Below, piece by piece: positions 1 to 7,362 of a DNA stretch of 35,483 nt (its first letter is position 1; the number at the start of each line of letters is the position of its first letter). The notes under the pieces are model-generated. The model saw nothing but the letters and a program-made list of their open reading frames with translations, did no database searches and had not been told where the DNA came from. The DNA is taken from contig USDF01000011.1 of the NCBI GenBank assembly GCA_900553405.1, positions 1 to 35,483 of the forward strand. The letters run 5' to 3'. Source of the DNA: an uncultured Clostridium sp. (GTDB lineage: Bacteria; Bacillota; Clostridia; TANB77; CAG-508). A program made the translations under genes and the position numbers.

Positions 1-79
1 AAGACTTAAATATATTATATATATCATTAATTGCATTTAATTTTTCACTTATCGTTAAACAGAAAATAAGCAAAAATAC

Positions 80-108
80 TTGAAAAAATCAACAAAAACT
101 GATATAAA
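80..108 (+). promoter_or_regulatory. Promoter of the DUF5711 gene
   Basis: TTGAAA at 80-85 and TATAAA at 103-108 are separated by 17 bp, and a TG one base before the -10 gives an extended -10. The start codon follows at 144. This is a good sigma-A match seen directly in the sequence; the transcription start is inferred. Confidence 0.6.
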
Positions 109-143
109 GGAATAAAAGAAAAATAAAAAAATAGGAGTAACAA

Positions 144-1340
144 ATGAAGATAATTGGAATAGATGATAACCAAGAAAAAACTAGACAATTAAATAAAAAA
201 AAATTAATATTGGCAATTATTATAGGAATTATAGCTATAATTATTATTACACTTATTTGCATATATATGGGAAATAGAAATTTTAGAGATTTTATAGACA
301 AATATGTGTTAATGAAAAATGTTACAGAAAATAATCTTAATTCTATTACATTAGATGAGCCTGAAAATATACAAGTTTATGCATATGATAAATACATAAG
401 TATTTTTTCACAAAATAAATTAGTGGGTTATAACTCTTCAGGGAAAAAGGAATATGAACTTTCAGTAGAAATGAGCGATCCTATAATAGATACAAATAAC
501 CGCTTCTTACTAATAGCAGAAAAAGGAAAACAAAAAATATATTTAATTTCTGGTAATAGCATAGTTTGGCAAAAAGATTTGGATGGAAATATAAGTAGAA
601 TAAATGTAAATAAAAATGGATATGTGTCTGTTATATTAACAGGAACAACATATAAATCAATAATTCAAACCTTTGATAATCAAGGAAATGAAATATTTAC
701 AACATATTTATCTAGTTCAATAGCTATGGATAGTGATATATCAGCAGATAATAAATATTTAAGTTTTGCGGAGATAAGTACAGATGGAACAATAGTACAA
801 TCTAGAATAAAAACAATTTCAATTCAAGAAGCAAAGGAAAAAGAAAAAAAATCAGAAACTATTATAAATAATGTAACTTCTCAAAGTGATAGCACAATAT
901 TAAATTTAAAATATCAAGATTCAAATAGATTAATTTGTATGTATGATGACTCAGTTCATTTAATACAAAATGGAACAGATGAAGAATTATTTAGTTTAAA
1001 AGAAGATGGGCAGAAAGTAGTTTTTGCAGATGTAGAATTAAATAATTATGCATTTAGAATATTAGAAAAAAATTCATTATTAAGTACACAAAGTACAGTT
1101 GAATTTATGAATGTAGGAAGCAAGAAGACGAATATTTACACAGTAGATAGCGTAATAAAAGAAGTATATGTTAATAGCAATTTAATAGCTTTAAATTTAG
1201 GGTCAGAAGTATATTTTGTAGGAACAAATGGATGGCTTAATAAAAAATATACATCAAGCCAAGAAGTTAGAAAAATAGTTATGAACAATGAATTTGCAGG
1301 AATTGTTTATAGAGATAAAATAGAAATTATAAATTTATAA
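144..1340 (+). CDS. DUF5711 family membrane-anchored beta-propeller-like protein
   Basis: This 398-residue protein has a short cytoplasmic N-terminus rich in Lys, one hydrophobic segment at about residues 20-43, and a long extracellular part made of repeated beta-strand-like units (for example residues 80-130 and 150-200, with patterns such as KQKIYLI and GSEVYFVGTNGW). That matches the DUF5711 family, whose members look like anchored PQQ or WD-type propellers; no enzymatic role is known to me. AGGAG lies 8 bases before the ATG. It is followed 52 bp later by a CvpA gene and both probably share one transcript. The family call rests on recall of its architecture, so it is moderate; the gene itself is secure. 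Confidence 0.8.
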   Translation: MKIIGIDDNQEKTRQLNKKKLILAIIIGIIAIIIITLICIYMGNRNFRDFIDKYVLMKNVTENNLNSITLDEPENIQVYAYDKYISIFSQNKLVGYNSSGKKEYELSVEMSDPIIDTNNRFLLIAEKGKQKIYLISGNSIVWQKDLDGNISRINVNKNGYVSVILTGTTYKSIIQTFDNQGNEIFTTYLSSSIAMDSDISADNKYLSFAEISTDGTIVQSRIKTISIQEAKEKEKKSETIINNVTSQSDSTILNLKYQDSNRLICMYDDSVHLIQNGTDEELFSLKEDGQKVVFADVELNNYAFRILEKNSLLSTQSTVEFMNVGSKKTNIYTVDSVIKEVYVNSNLIALNLGSEVYFVGTNGWLNKKYTSSQEVRKIVMNNEFAGIVYRDKIEIINL

Positions 1341-1359
1341 AATAAATGAAGAAAGGAGA

Positions 1360-1382
1360 GTATGATTATTTAAATATCATAC
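1360..1382 (+). promoter_or_regulatory. Hairpin between a strong SD and the cvpA start
   Basis: GTATGAT (1360-1366) and ATCATAC (1376-1382) form a perfect 7-bp stem. A good Shine-Dalgarno GGAG sits just upstream (1355-1358), and only a weaker AAGG lies between the hairpin and the ATG at 1393. Folding would bring the strong SD close to the start codon. The role is inferred. Confidence 0.35.
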
Positions 1383-1392
1383 AAGGTAAAAG

Positions 1393-2049
1393 ATGTCTAT
1401 TATAATTGATTTAATAATTGTAGGAATTATATTACTATGTGTAGGTTTAGGCTATAAAAAAGGATTAGCGAAATGTGCAATAAAAATATTATCATTTGTT
1501 ATAGCATTAGTTGTTGTAGCAATTTTGTACAAACCAGTAAGCAATTTAGTTATACAAAATACAGAAATAGATGAGAACATCCAAAATTCTGTTATTAATT
1601 TAATAGGAAAGGATGTATCTGAAGAAGGAAAAGTAAAAGAAGACTCAAATCTTCCAAAAACAATGGTAGAGCATATAAATAAAGAAGTAGAAAATGCAGT
1701 AGGAGAAGCAAGGGATAATATAATAAAAAATGTAGCTCAAGAAATATCTGTTGTAACTATAAATATTGCAGTAGCAATTGCATTATTCATACTTGTAAGA
1801 ATAGCATTAATATTTGTAAGTGCTTTATCAAAAATAATAACAGACTTACCAGTTATTAAACAAGTAGATAAATTAGGAGGAATTGTTTATGGACTATTAA
1901 AAGCAGGAATTATAATATTTGCAATATTTGCATTTATTTCATTTATTAGTCCAATGATAGAACAAACAGGAATAGTAGTAGCAATAAATAAATCATTTAT
2001 AGGTGGAATGCTATATAATAACAATTTATTATTAAAAATAATATTTTAA
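1393..2049 (+). CDS. cvpA: CvpA family membrane protein
   Basis: The protein has 218 residues and four predicted membrane segments: about residues 3-22, 28-48, 120-142 and 160-185. They are arranged as two hairpins around a central charged, coiled-coil-like loop at about residues 60-118. An N-terminal glycine-rich first hairpin (VGLGYKKGLAK) is typical of CvpA, the colicin V production family, which in Firmicutes is a general envelope protein without a settled biochemical role. The gene is downstream of the DUF5711 gene and ends just before an intrinsic terminator at 2059, closing the operon. Confidence 0.82.
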   Translation: MSIIIDLIIVGIILLCVGLGYKKGLAKCAIKILSFVIALVVVAILYKPVSNLVIQNTEIDENIQNSVINLIGKDVSEEGKVKEDSNLPKTMVEHINKEVENAVGEARDNIIKNVAQEISVVTINIAVAIALFILVRIALIFVSALSKIITDLPVIKQVDKLGGIVYGLLKAGIIIFAIFAFISFISPMIEQTGIVVAINKSFIGGMLYNNNLLLKIIF

Positions 2050-2058
2050 GATAAAGTA

Positions 2059-2096
2059 AAAACTTCTATTAGGTGAAAATCAATAGGAGTTTTTTG
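2059..2096 (+). terminator. Terminator after cvpA
   Basis: AACTTCTATT at 2061-2070 pairs with AATAGGAGTT at 2082-2091 (one T-G wobble) and is followed by a run of T. It separates the DUF5711-cvpA unit from the LCP gene, which has its own promoter. Confidence 0.75.
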
Positions 2097-2118
2097 ATTA
2101 AAAAATAAGTGAAAAATA

Positions 2119-2147
2119 TTGATATTTTTGATTTTGTTTGTTATACT
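2119..2147 (+). promoter_or_regulatory. Promoter of the LCP gene
   Basis: TTGATA at 2119-2124 and TATACT at 2142-2147 are separated by exactly 17 bp. Transcription would begin near 2153, which rules out the upstream in-frame GTG at 2109 and makes the TTG at 2178 the sensible start codon. Confidence 0.75.
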
Positions 2148-2177
2148 TTTACTATGCCAAATTTGGGAGTGAATAAA

Positions 2178-3545
2178 TTGAAAAAAGAAGCAAAAGTTGA
2201 TAATAAAAATAAGAATAATAAAAAGAAAAAAAGTGTAGTAGGAAAGATATTTAAATTTATATTATTACTATTATTAATAGCAATAATAGTATATGTAATA
2301 AATTTTGCAATTCAATACTTTAAACATACTAAAAATATGGAAGGTAAAGAATATGATCCATTATCTGCAGTAGCATTAGGAATTGATCCTCAAAAATTGA
2401 AGGAAGTAGAAAGACTTAATGTTTTAATATTAGGAGAAAGTGGTATACCAGGGGAAGACTATAAATTAACAGATAGTATAATGGTAGCATCTTATAACCC
2501 GCAAACACAACAAGCATCTTTATTATCTATTCCTAGAGATACATATGTAGGAAAAAAAGACAAAAATACAGCTACATCAAATTACTTAGCTAGCTATAAA
2601 ATAAACACAGTATATCGTAATGGAACTAATATTCCAGAAACAATAGAATGTGTTAATAATATTACAGGTTTAAATTTGGACAAGTATTTATTAATAGATA
2701 CAGATGCAATAATAGAAGTAGTAGATGCAATTGGTGGAGTAACATTTGATGTTCCAATAGATATGGATTATGATGATCCAGCACAAGATTTACACATTCA
2801 TCTAAAAGCAGGCGAACAACTAATAGATGGAGAAAAAGCAGAGCAATTACTTCGTTTCCGTCATAATAATGATGGAACAAGTTATCCTTCAGAATATGGG
2901 GACAATGACATAGGAAGAATGAGAACACAAAGAGAATTTATACAAGTAACAGCAAAACAACTATTAAGAGTTGAAAACGTAACAAAAGTTTTAAATTTAA
3001 TGGATATAGTATTTAAAAATGTAAAAACAAATTTAGATATGGAAACTTTAAAATATTATATACCATATATATTCAAATTTAATACATCAAATATAGTGTC
3101 AGATACACTTCCAGGAACACCTGAAAAATGTAATGGAATATGGATTTACACAGCAAATAAAACACAAACAAAACAAGTAATAGAAGACTTATTTACAGAT
3201 AAAATAGTAGAAGAAGAAAACAATGAAGAAAGTACAAGTACAAATACGATAGAAGGAGAAAATACAACTAAAGAAAGTAAAGAAATTACAATAGAATTGC
3301 TTAATGGTACAGGAGACAAAGAAATTTTAACAGAAGTAAAAGAAAAATTAAAAGAAAAAGGCTATGTAGTAAGCAAAAGTGGAACAACTTCTTCAACAGA
3401 TAAAACAACAATAATAAATAGAACAAGTCAATCAAATCAAAAATTAAAAGATATTAAACAATTATTAGGGGTAGGAACTATTACAAGTGGTTCAGATAAT
3501 ACAAGAGTTGATTTTACTATTATTATTGGAAAAGATTATAAATAG
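2178..3545 (+). CDS. LCP (LytR-CpsA-Psr) family cell-wall polymer transferase
   Basis: LCP enzymes attach teichoic acids or other glycopolymers from a lipid carrier to peptidoglycan on the outer membrane face. Visible parts are a Lys/Asn-rich cytoplasmic tail, one membrane segment (roughly residues 25-45 from the TTG), the LCP catalytic domain with the SIPRDTYV strand and the arginine cluster LLRFRH...GDNDIGRMRTQREF, and a C-terminal LytR_C-type domain starting near ITIELLNGTG, reached through a Glu/Thr-rich linker. I place the start at TTG 2178: GGGAG sits 8 bases upstream, and the promoter at 2119-2147 overlaps the longer reading frame. The gene is monocistronic, with a terminator at 3564. 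Which polymer it transfers cannot be told. Confidence 0.9.
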   Translation: MKKEAKVDNKNKNNKKKKSVVGKIFKFILLLLLIAIIVYVINFAIQYFKHTKNMEGKEYDPLSAVALGIDPQKLKEVERLNVLILGESGIPGEDYKLTDSIMVASYNPQTQQASLLSIPRDTYVGKKDKNTATSNYLASYKINTVYRNGTNIPETIECVNNITGLNLDKYLLIDTDAIIEVVDAIGGVTFDVPIDMDYDDPAQDLHIHLKAGEQLIDGEKAEQLLRFRHNNDGTSYPSEYGDNDIGRMRTQREFIQVTAKQLLRVENVTKVLNLMDIVFKNVKTNLDMETLKYYIPYIFKFNTSNIVSDTLPGTPEKCNGIWIYTANKTQTKQVIEDLFTDKIVEEENNEESTSTNTIEGENTTKESKEITIELLNGTGDKEILTEVKEKLKEKGYVVSKSGTTSSTDKTTIINRTSQSNQKLKDIKQLLGVGTITSGSDNTRVDFTIIIGKDYK

Positions 3546-3563
3546 AAAATTAAATAAAAATAA

Positions 3564-3598
3564 AGGGCTTAGATTTATTTACTAAGCTCTTTTTGTTT
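3564..3598 (+). terminator. Terminator of the LCP gene
   Basis: AGGGCTTAG (3564-3572) pairs with CTAAGCTCT (3582-3590, one wobble) and is followed by TTTTTGTTTGTTTT. Confidence 0.8.
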
Positions 3599-3613
3599 GT
3601 TTTTATATTCTAG

Positions 3614-3722
3614 GAAAGTTATCATACTATGATAACTTTCTGTAGAAGATAAATATGGCAGAAATTAGATTTTGTAGCAGTTTACACTGCGTACAAAATC
3701 TTGATTCTGGTTTTTTTTATTA
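3614..3722 (+). other. Two-hairpin intergenic element ending in a T-run; possible small RNA or repeat
   Basis: A perfect 12-bp hairpin (GAAAGTTATCAT at 3614-3625 with ATGATAACTTTC at 3629-3640) is followed by a longer one. In the second, AGATTTTGTA and TACAAAATCT form a 10-bp stem capped by GCAGT/ACTGC, with outer pairing CAGAA/TTCTG and eight or more T residues after it (3709-3722). The LCP gene already has a terminator upstream, so this element is not needed to end that transcript. It contains no reading frame. It may be a short RNA with its own terminator, or an interspersed repeat. Confidence 0.4.
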
Positions 3723-3759
3723 ATTAAGAATTAGAGTGATTATATTAAAAAAAATAATT

Positions 3760-5076
3760 TTACCAATATAAGTAATTGTCTCTATCATTCTTTTTTGAAG
3801 AAGTTTTCTTTTTAGATTTTCTTTTCTTTTTCTTATTTGACTTCATCAACTTACTTAAAAATAGTAAAACAAGAATAATAGATAATATAGTTAAAAATGT
3901 TGTAAAAAAGTTTGATTCTTCTACATCTTTTCCAGCTAATAAATTTGAAGTATAAGTATTTCCATCTACATCATAAGTAATAGTTCCAATAACAGAATTC
4001 TTTTGAATAGGTGCTTCTAAATTGGCAGAGAGATCAACTTTTGGAGTAATAGAGCTTATATCAGTATCTTTTTTTAATAGCAAAGTTATTTTATCTTGAA
4101 CAATTAAATCTAAATGTTTAGTAGCAAGTGAGGCATTAGAAATATTTACTTGTTTTAAAACACTATTTTCTTCATTAATAGTATAAGTTTTATAGTTTTC
4201 AAAAGCATAATCAAATAAAGTTTTACAATCAATATATCTTGCACTTAAGCCATTTTCTAATTTTTCAGCTCCAAGAATTACAACAATATATTCAACATCA
4301 TCTTTTTTAGCACTTGCAACAATACAATTTCCAGCAGCATTTGTATAGCCAGTTTTAATACCGGTTGTGTATGAGTAATAGTAATTATCTACGCTATCTC
4401 TATCATCAGGAGCAAGAAGTACGTTTGTAGTTTTAAAATAACGAGTTGGTTCAGGAAATTTATTTGTAGCAGGAAGAGTGTACTTTGTAGTAGAAACAAT
4501 TTTTCTAAAAGTCTCATTTTGCATAGCATATCTTCCCATTAAAGCTAAATCATAAGCTGTAGTGTAATGATTTTCATTATGAATTCCGTTAGGATTAACA
4601 AAATTTGTATCTTTACAACCAATTTCCAAAGCTTTTGTATTCATCATAGTAGCAAAACTACTAACAGAACCTGCAATATGTTCAGCTAAAACATTTGCAG
4701 CATCATTTGCAGAAGGAATTAAAAGAACATTAAGTAATTGTTCTATAGTAAGAACTTCTCCTTCTTTCAGATATGCATGTGAGTAGCCGACAGGAACTGT
4801 ATAAATAGCTTCGTGGCTAACAGTTGCAGTGTCTGTTAATTTACAATTTTCTAAAGTTAGAATTGCAGTCATTATTTTAGTAGTGCTAGCAGGGTAAACC
4901 CTTTCATAAGCATCTTTTTCATAAATAATTTTTCCAGTAGAACTTTCCATCAACAAACAATGTGGAGAATAAGTAGTTATATTTACATTACCAGCAAAGG
5001 AGGTGGTAGAAAAAATAGATATTACAAAAGATAAAATAAATATAAATATTATAAGTTTTCTATTTTTAGCTTTCAT
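3760..5076 (-). CDS. dacA: D-alanyl-D-alanine carboxypeptidase (PBP5/DacA family, peptidase S11)
   Basis: The enzyme trims the terminal D-Ala from peptidoglycan pentapeptides outside the membrane. All three penicillin-binding motifs are visible: STTK (nucleophile Ser near residue 64), SAN (near 122) and KTG (near 241, in GIKTGYTNAAG). A signal peptide occupies about residues 5-28 (LIIFIFILSFVISIFSTTSFA). A C-terminal beta-rich domain is followed by a membrane helix (FLTILSIILVLLFLSKLM) and a very basic tail, so the protein is anchored by a true TM helix rather than the usual amphipathic helix. I choose the ATG at 5076 over the one at 5088 because AGG lies 6 bases before it. It is transcribed alone and divergently from comEA. 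Confidence 0.92.
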   Translation of the reverse strand: MKAKNRKLIIFIFILSFVISIFSTTSFAGNVNITTYSPHCLLMESSTGKIIYEKDAYERVYPASTTKIMTAILTLENCKLTDTATVSHEAIYTVPVGYSHAYLKEGEVLTIEQLLNVLLIPSANDAANVLAEHIAGSVSSFATMMNTKALEIGCKDTNFVNPNGIHNENHYTTAYDLALMGRYAMQNETFRKIVSTTKYTLPATNKFPEPTRYFKTTNVLLAPDDRDSVDNYYYSYTTGIKTGYTNAAGNCIVASAKKDDVEYIVVILGAEKLENGLSARYIDCKTLFDYAFENYKTYTINEENSVLKQVNISNASLATKHLDLIVQDKITLLLKKDTDISSITPKVDLSANLEAPIQKNSVIGTITYDVDGNTYTSNLLAGKDVEESNFFTTFLTILSIILVLLFLSKLMKSNKKKKRKSKKKTSSKKNDRDNYLYW

Positions 5077-5134
5077 ATTTTTCCTCATTTCTTTGTTTAT
5101 ATTTTATTATTTATTTTGTTCATTTATGTTACTA

Positions 5135-5163
5135 ATCATATTATAATTCGTAAGAAATTTCAA
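5135..5163 (-). promoter_or_regulatory. Promoter of dacA
   Basis: On the minus strand TTGAAA (5163-5158) and TATGAT (5140-5135) are separated by 17 bp, about 60 bp upstream of the dacA start codon. Confidence 0.6.
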
Positions 5164-5314
5164 GGTCTTGGGATAATATTGTGAGGATTTGAGGTTGAAG
5201 GTGAGAAAGGTGTATTTAGTATTTATATCTTAGGAAAGGTAAAATGTAGAGCTTTTTGTGCTATATAAATTACCAAGTACATTTTGTGCTTAAAAATAGG
5301 TTAAGGAGGTAAAT

Positions 5315-6085
5315 ATGTTTGAATTTAATAATAAGAAAAAAATAATAATTGTAGTAAGTATAGTTTCAGTAATTTTGATAGGAATTATTAGTTATATTAT
5401 TATAAGTAGTTTTTGGGGAGGAGAAAGTTCAGAAGATTTTGAGCTAGAAGAATTAAAAGAAAATGATATAAATTCTGTAGAAATACAAGAAGATGTTGCA
5501 AATTCTACTTCTATTGAAGAACAAGAAAAAGCTGATTTAGATGAAGAAAATTCTATAAAAATAAGAGAAAGTACTAATTTGAATGGAAGCAAAAAGATAA
5601 TTGTACATATTTCAGGAGAAGTCATATCTCCAGGAGTTATTTCATTAGAAGAAGGAGCAAGGATTGTAGATGCAATAAATATGGCAGATGGGGTCACAGA
5701 AGAAGCGGATTTATCAAAAGTTAATTTAGCATATGTTCTAGAAGATGCACAAAAGATTTATGTTCCTAATATAAATGAAAAAGAAGAAAAAGAGATAGTC
5801 GAAAATATGGAGAATGGTGTTGTAATTAGCGGAAGCGGAATTAATGACGAAAACAATTCTAGTAGTGGAAATAACTCTAAAAACGGAAATGTGAAGATAA
5901 ATATAAATACAGCAGATATAAAAGAACTACAAAAATTATCTGGAATAGGAGAGTCTATTGCATTAAGAATAGTGACATATAGAAAAGAAAATGGTAAATT
6001 TAATTCTATAGAAGATTTGAAAAATGTGAGTGGTATAGGAGAAAATAAGTTTAATAAAATAAAAAATAATATTTTTGTGAAGTAG
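5315..6085 (+). CDS. comEA: ComEA family DNA-binding competence protein (SLBB + helix-hairpin-helix)
   Basis: ComEA binds double-stranded DNA at the cell surface and passes it to the uptake channel in natural transformation. The 256-residue protein has a membrane anchor at about residues 10-30, an acidic linker (35-90), an SLBB-type domain at about 92-155 (IIVHISGEVISPGVI..., ending in KIYVP), a Ser/Asn/Gly linker, and a C-terminal double helix-hairpin-helix at about 192-256 beginning ININTADIKELQKLSGIGE and repeating SGIGENKF. The order and length are normal for ComEA. AGGAGGT precedes the ATG. No comEB or comEC follows, so it stands alone here; whether the organism is competent is unknown. 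Confidence 0.9.
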   Translation: MFEFNNKKKIIIVVSIVSVILIGIISYIIISSFWGGESSEDFELEELKENDINSVEIQEDVANSTSIEEQEKADLDEENSIKIRESTNLNGSKKIIVHISGEVISPGVISLEEGARIVDAINMADGVTEEADLSKVNLAYVLEDAQKIYVPNINEKEEKEIVENMENGVVISGSGINDENNSSSGNNSKNGNVKININTADIKELQKLSGIGESIALRIVTYRKENGKFNSIEDLKNVSGIGENKFNKIKNNIFVK

Positions 6086-6119
6086 ATGACAAGGTTCGAC
6101 AAACAAAAGTAACATAATG

Positions 6120-6128
6120 TGTTATACT
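6120..6128 (+). promoter_or_regulatory. Extended -10 promoter of the small gene at 6149
   Basis: TGtTATACT (6120-6128) is an extended -10 with no good -35. Transcription would start near 6135, only about 14 bases ahead of the ATG at 6149, which rules out the in-frame GTG at 6119. Confidence 0.45.
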
Positions 6129-6148
6129 ATCACCTAGAGGTGATAAAT

Positions 6149-6325
6149 ATGTTAGAAATGTATAGGAAATCACTACAAATGATAAAAGATTTACAAAGAG
6201 TACCAACACCAGAAGAATGGAATAGTATTGCGAAAGAAAAATGTTTACTAAGCTTTACGTCATTACAATACATAGAAAATAAAAGATTTAGTAGAATTTG
6301 CAAGAAAGTAAGAAAAGCTAGTTAA
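6149..6325 (+). CDS. Small conserved-looking hypothetical protein (58 aa)
   Basis: I do not recognise a named family. The ATG at 6149 is preceded by GAGGTGATAAAT, a strong ribosome binding site, so this is a real gene despite its size. The product is basic and mostly helical (MYRKSLQMIKDLQ..., PTPEEWNSIAKEKCLLS..., ending KKVRKAS), soluble, with no signal peptide or zinc motif. The PTPEEWNSIA segment followed by LSFTSLQYIE has a helix-turn-helix feel, but this is weak. It lies between comEA and tRNA-fMet with its own promoter. Confidence 0.65.
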   Translation: MLEMYRKSLQMIKDLQRVPTPEEWNSIAKEKCLLSFTSLQYIENKRFSRICKKVRKAS

Positions 6326-6336
6326 AAAATGTTGTT

Positions 6337-6385
6337 AATATATGCAAATAAATATGAATATTTTTCATTTATTTGCATATATTAC
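6337..6385. repeat. Long AT-rich hairpin downstream of the small gene
   Basis: TAATATATGCAAATAAAT (from 6337) pairs with ATTTATTTGCATATATTA (ending 6385) and the loop can pair further (ATGAA/TTCAT). No T-run follows on the plus strand, so it is not a classical terminator for the upstream gene. The rest of 6326-6540 shows nothing else I can name. Confidence 0.45.
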
Positions 6386-6542
6386 AAAAAAGAGTTAAGT
6401 TGAAAATAGAAAATTATTGAAATTAATAAAATTGTGTGAAATATAATATGATGAGATGTGTAAGTGAGTTGTAAGTTTTTTATGATAATGAATAGAGAAT
6501 GTAAAAAAAATTACGTAATTATGAAAAAGTTTGCGCAAATGC

Positions 6543-6571
6543 TTGACTTTTTAGACTTTTCGAGTTATACT
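6543..6571 (+). promoter_or_regulatory. Promoter of tRNA-fMet
   Basis: TTGACT (6543-6548) and TATACT (6566-6571) have a 17-bp spacer. The tRNA begins 33 bp after the -10, as expected for a stable-RNA promoter. Confidence 0.8.
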
Positions 6572-6603
6572 TAAATGCAGTTAAAAAATTTAACTTAATA
6601 TAT

Positions 6604-6680
<77 letters not shown>

Positions 6681-6683
6681 TAA

Positions 6684-6716
6684 TAGCAAATTCTTCGGGA
6701 TTTGCTTATTTTTTTT
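6684..6716 (+). terminator. Terminator after tRNA-fMet, carried by element 1
   Basis: AGCAAAT (6684-6690) and ATTTGCT (6699-6705) form a stem, followed by TATTTTTTTT. Because it lies inside the element it was brought in with it. Confidence 0.75.
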
Positions 6717-6725
6717 ATCTGTCAA

Positions 6726-6750
6726 AAAGTGACGAAAAAGTGACGAAAGT
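6726..6750. repeat. Arm-type repeat, left end of element 1
   Basis: Two copies of AAAGTGACGAA in tandem with an 11-bp period (one helical turn). The same unit, AAAGTGACGAAAAAGTGACG, recurs at 15962-15981 near the right end. Paired tandem sites near both ends of an integrase-encoding element are the expected pattern for arm-type binding sites of a tyrosine recombinase. Confidence 0.6.
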
Positions 6751-6782
6751 AAAAAATATATATTAAAGGAGCTATACATATT

Positions 6783-7328
6783 ATGAAAAAAACTATGAAA
6801 GAACCTATGAAAGATGAACTAGAAAGAAGAAATCAAGAAATATTTAGAAAACTTTATACTGACTATATGATAAAGTTAGATAGAGAATATGAAAATATAA
6901 TAACAAATGGACTAAAAACATCAGGTGTCGCAGTAAAAATAATGTATGATGTGGTTGAGAAATTAGTTTATGAAACAATAGAAAAGATAGATAATTTAGT
7001 AAGTGAGATTAATAATATATTTGAGCCAATTCCGTTAAATGATTTAAAAGAGTATATAGAAAGATGTGAAAAAAACATAAGTGGTCATATAGATGGTATG
7101 CAAGATAAAATTTTAGAGAAATTTAAAGATGATAAATTGTTAAATGTAGAAATTCTTAAACAGAAATCAAATATTATTAAAGGAAATAGTAATTATAGGT
7201 TGAATCAAATATATTTAAAAAATAAGAATATAGAAGGTTTTAAAAAGATAGAAGTGGTAGTTATAATAAATACAATTGCAACAGTTGGTAGTTTTATAAT
7301 TGCAATAATATCTTTGTTTATTAAATAA
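6783..7328 (+). CDS. Hypothetical tail-anchored helical protein
   Basis: No family is recognised. The 181-residue product is almost wholly helical and charged, with likely coiled-coil stretches (residues 10-60, 65-100 and 105-150), and ends in a single membrane segment at about residues 158-180 (VVVIINTIATVGSFIIAIISLFIK) with no residues after it. It is therefore a tail-anchored cytoplasmic protein. AAAGGAG lies before the ATG at 6783. It is the first gene inside element 1, next to the tRNA, and converges on the two-gene minus-strand cluster at 7363-8994. Such a position usually holds cargo, and a membrane-tethered effector or partner is possible but unproven. Confidence 0.8.
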   Translation: MKKTMKEPMKDELERRNQEIFRKLYTDYMIKLDREYENIITNGLKTSGVAVKIMYDVVEKLVYETIEKIDNLVSEINNIFEPIPLNDLKEYIERCEKNISGHIDGMQDKILEKFKDDKLLNVEILKQKSNIIKGNSNYRLNQIYLKNKNIEGFKKIEVVVIINTIATVGSFIIAIISLFIK

Positions 7329-7354
7329 AAAGAAGCGGAATGAAAACCGCTTCT
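7326..7354 (-). terminator. Terminator of the HEPN-like/two-TM operon
   Basis: AGAAGCGG (7331-7338) pairs with CCGCTTCT (7347-7354). On the minus strand the stem is followed by TTTTTATTT, so it ends transcription coming from 8994; it may also serve the gene ending at 7328. Confidence 0.75.
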
Positions 7355-7362
7355 AAATAAGT

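Noticed and set aside
2662..2928. Minus-strand frame inside the LCP gene
   Set aside because: It is a shadow of the coding strand: Leu/His-rich with no initiation site.
6726..6750. CRISPR-like direct repeats
   Set aside because: Only two 11-bp units without spacers; no array or cas genes anywhere in the window.
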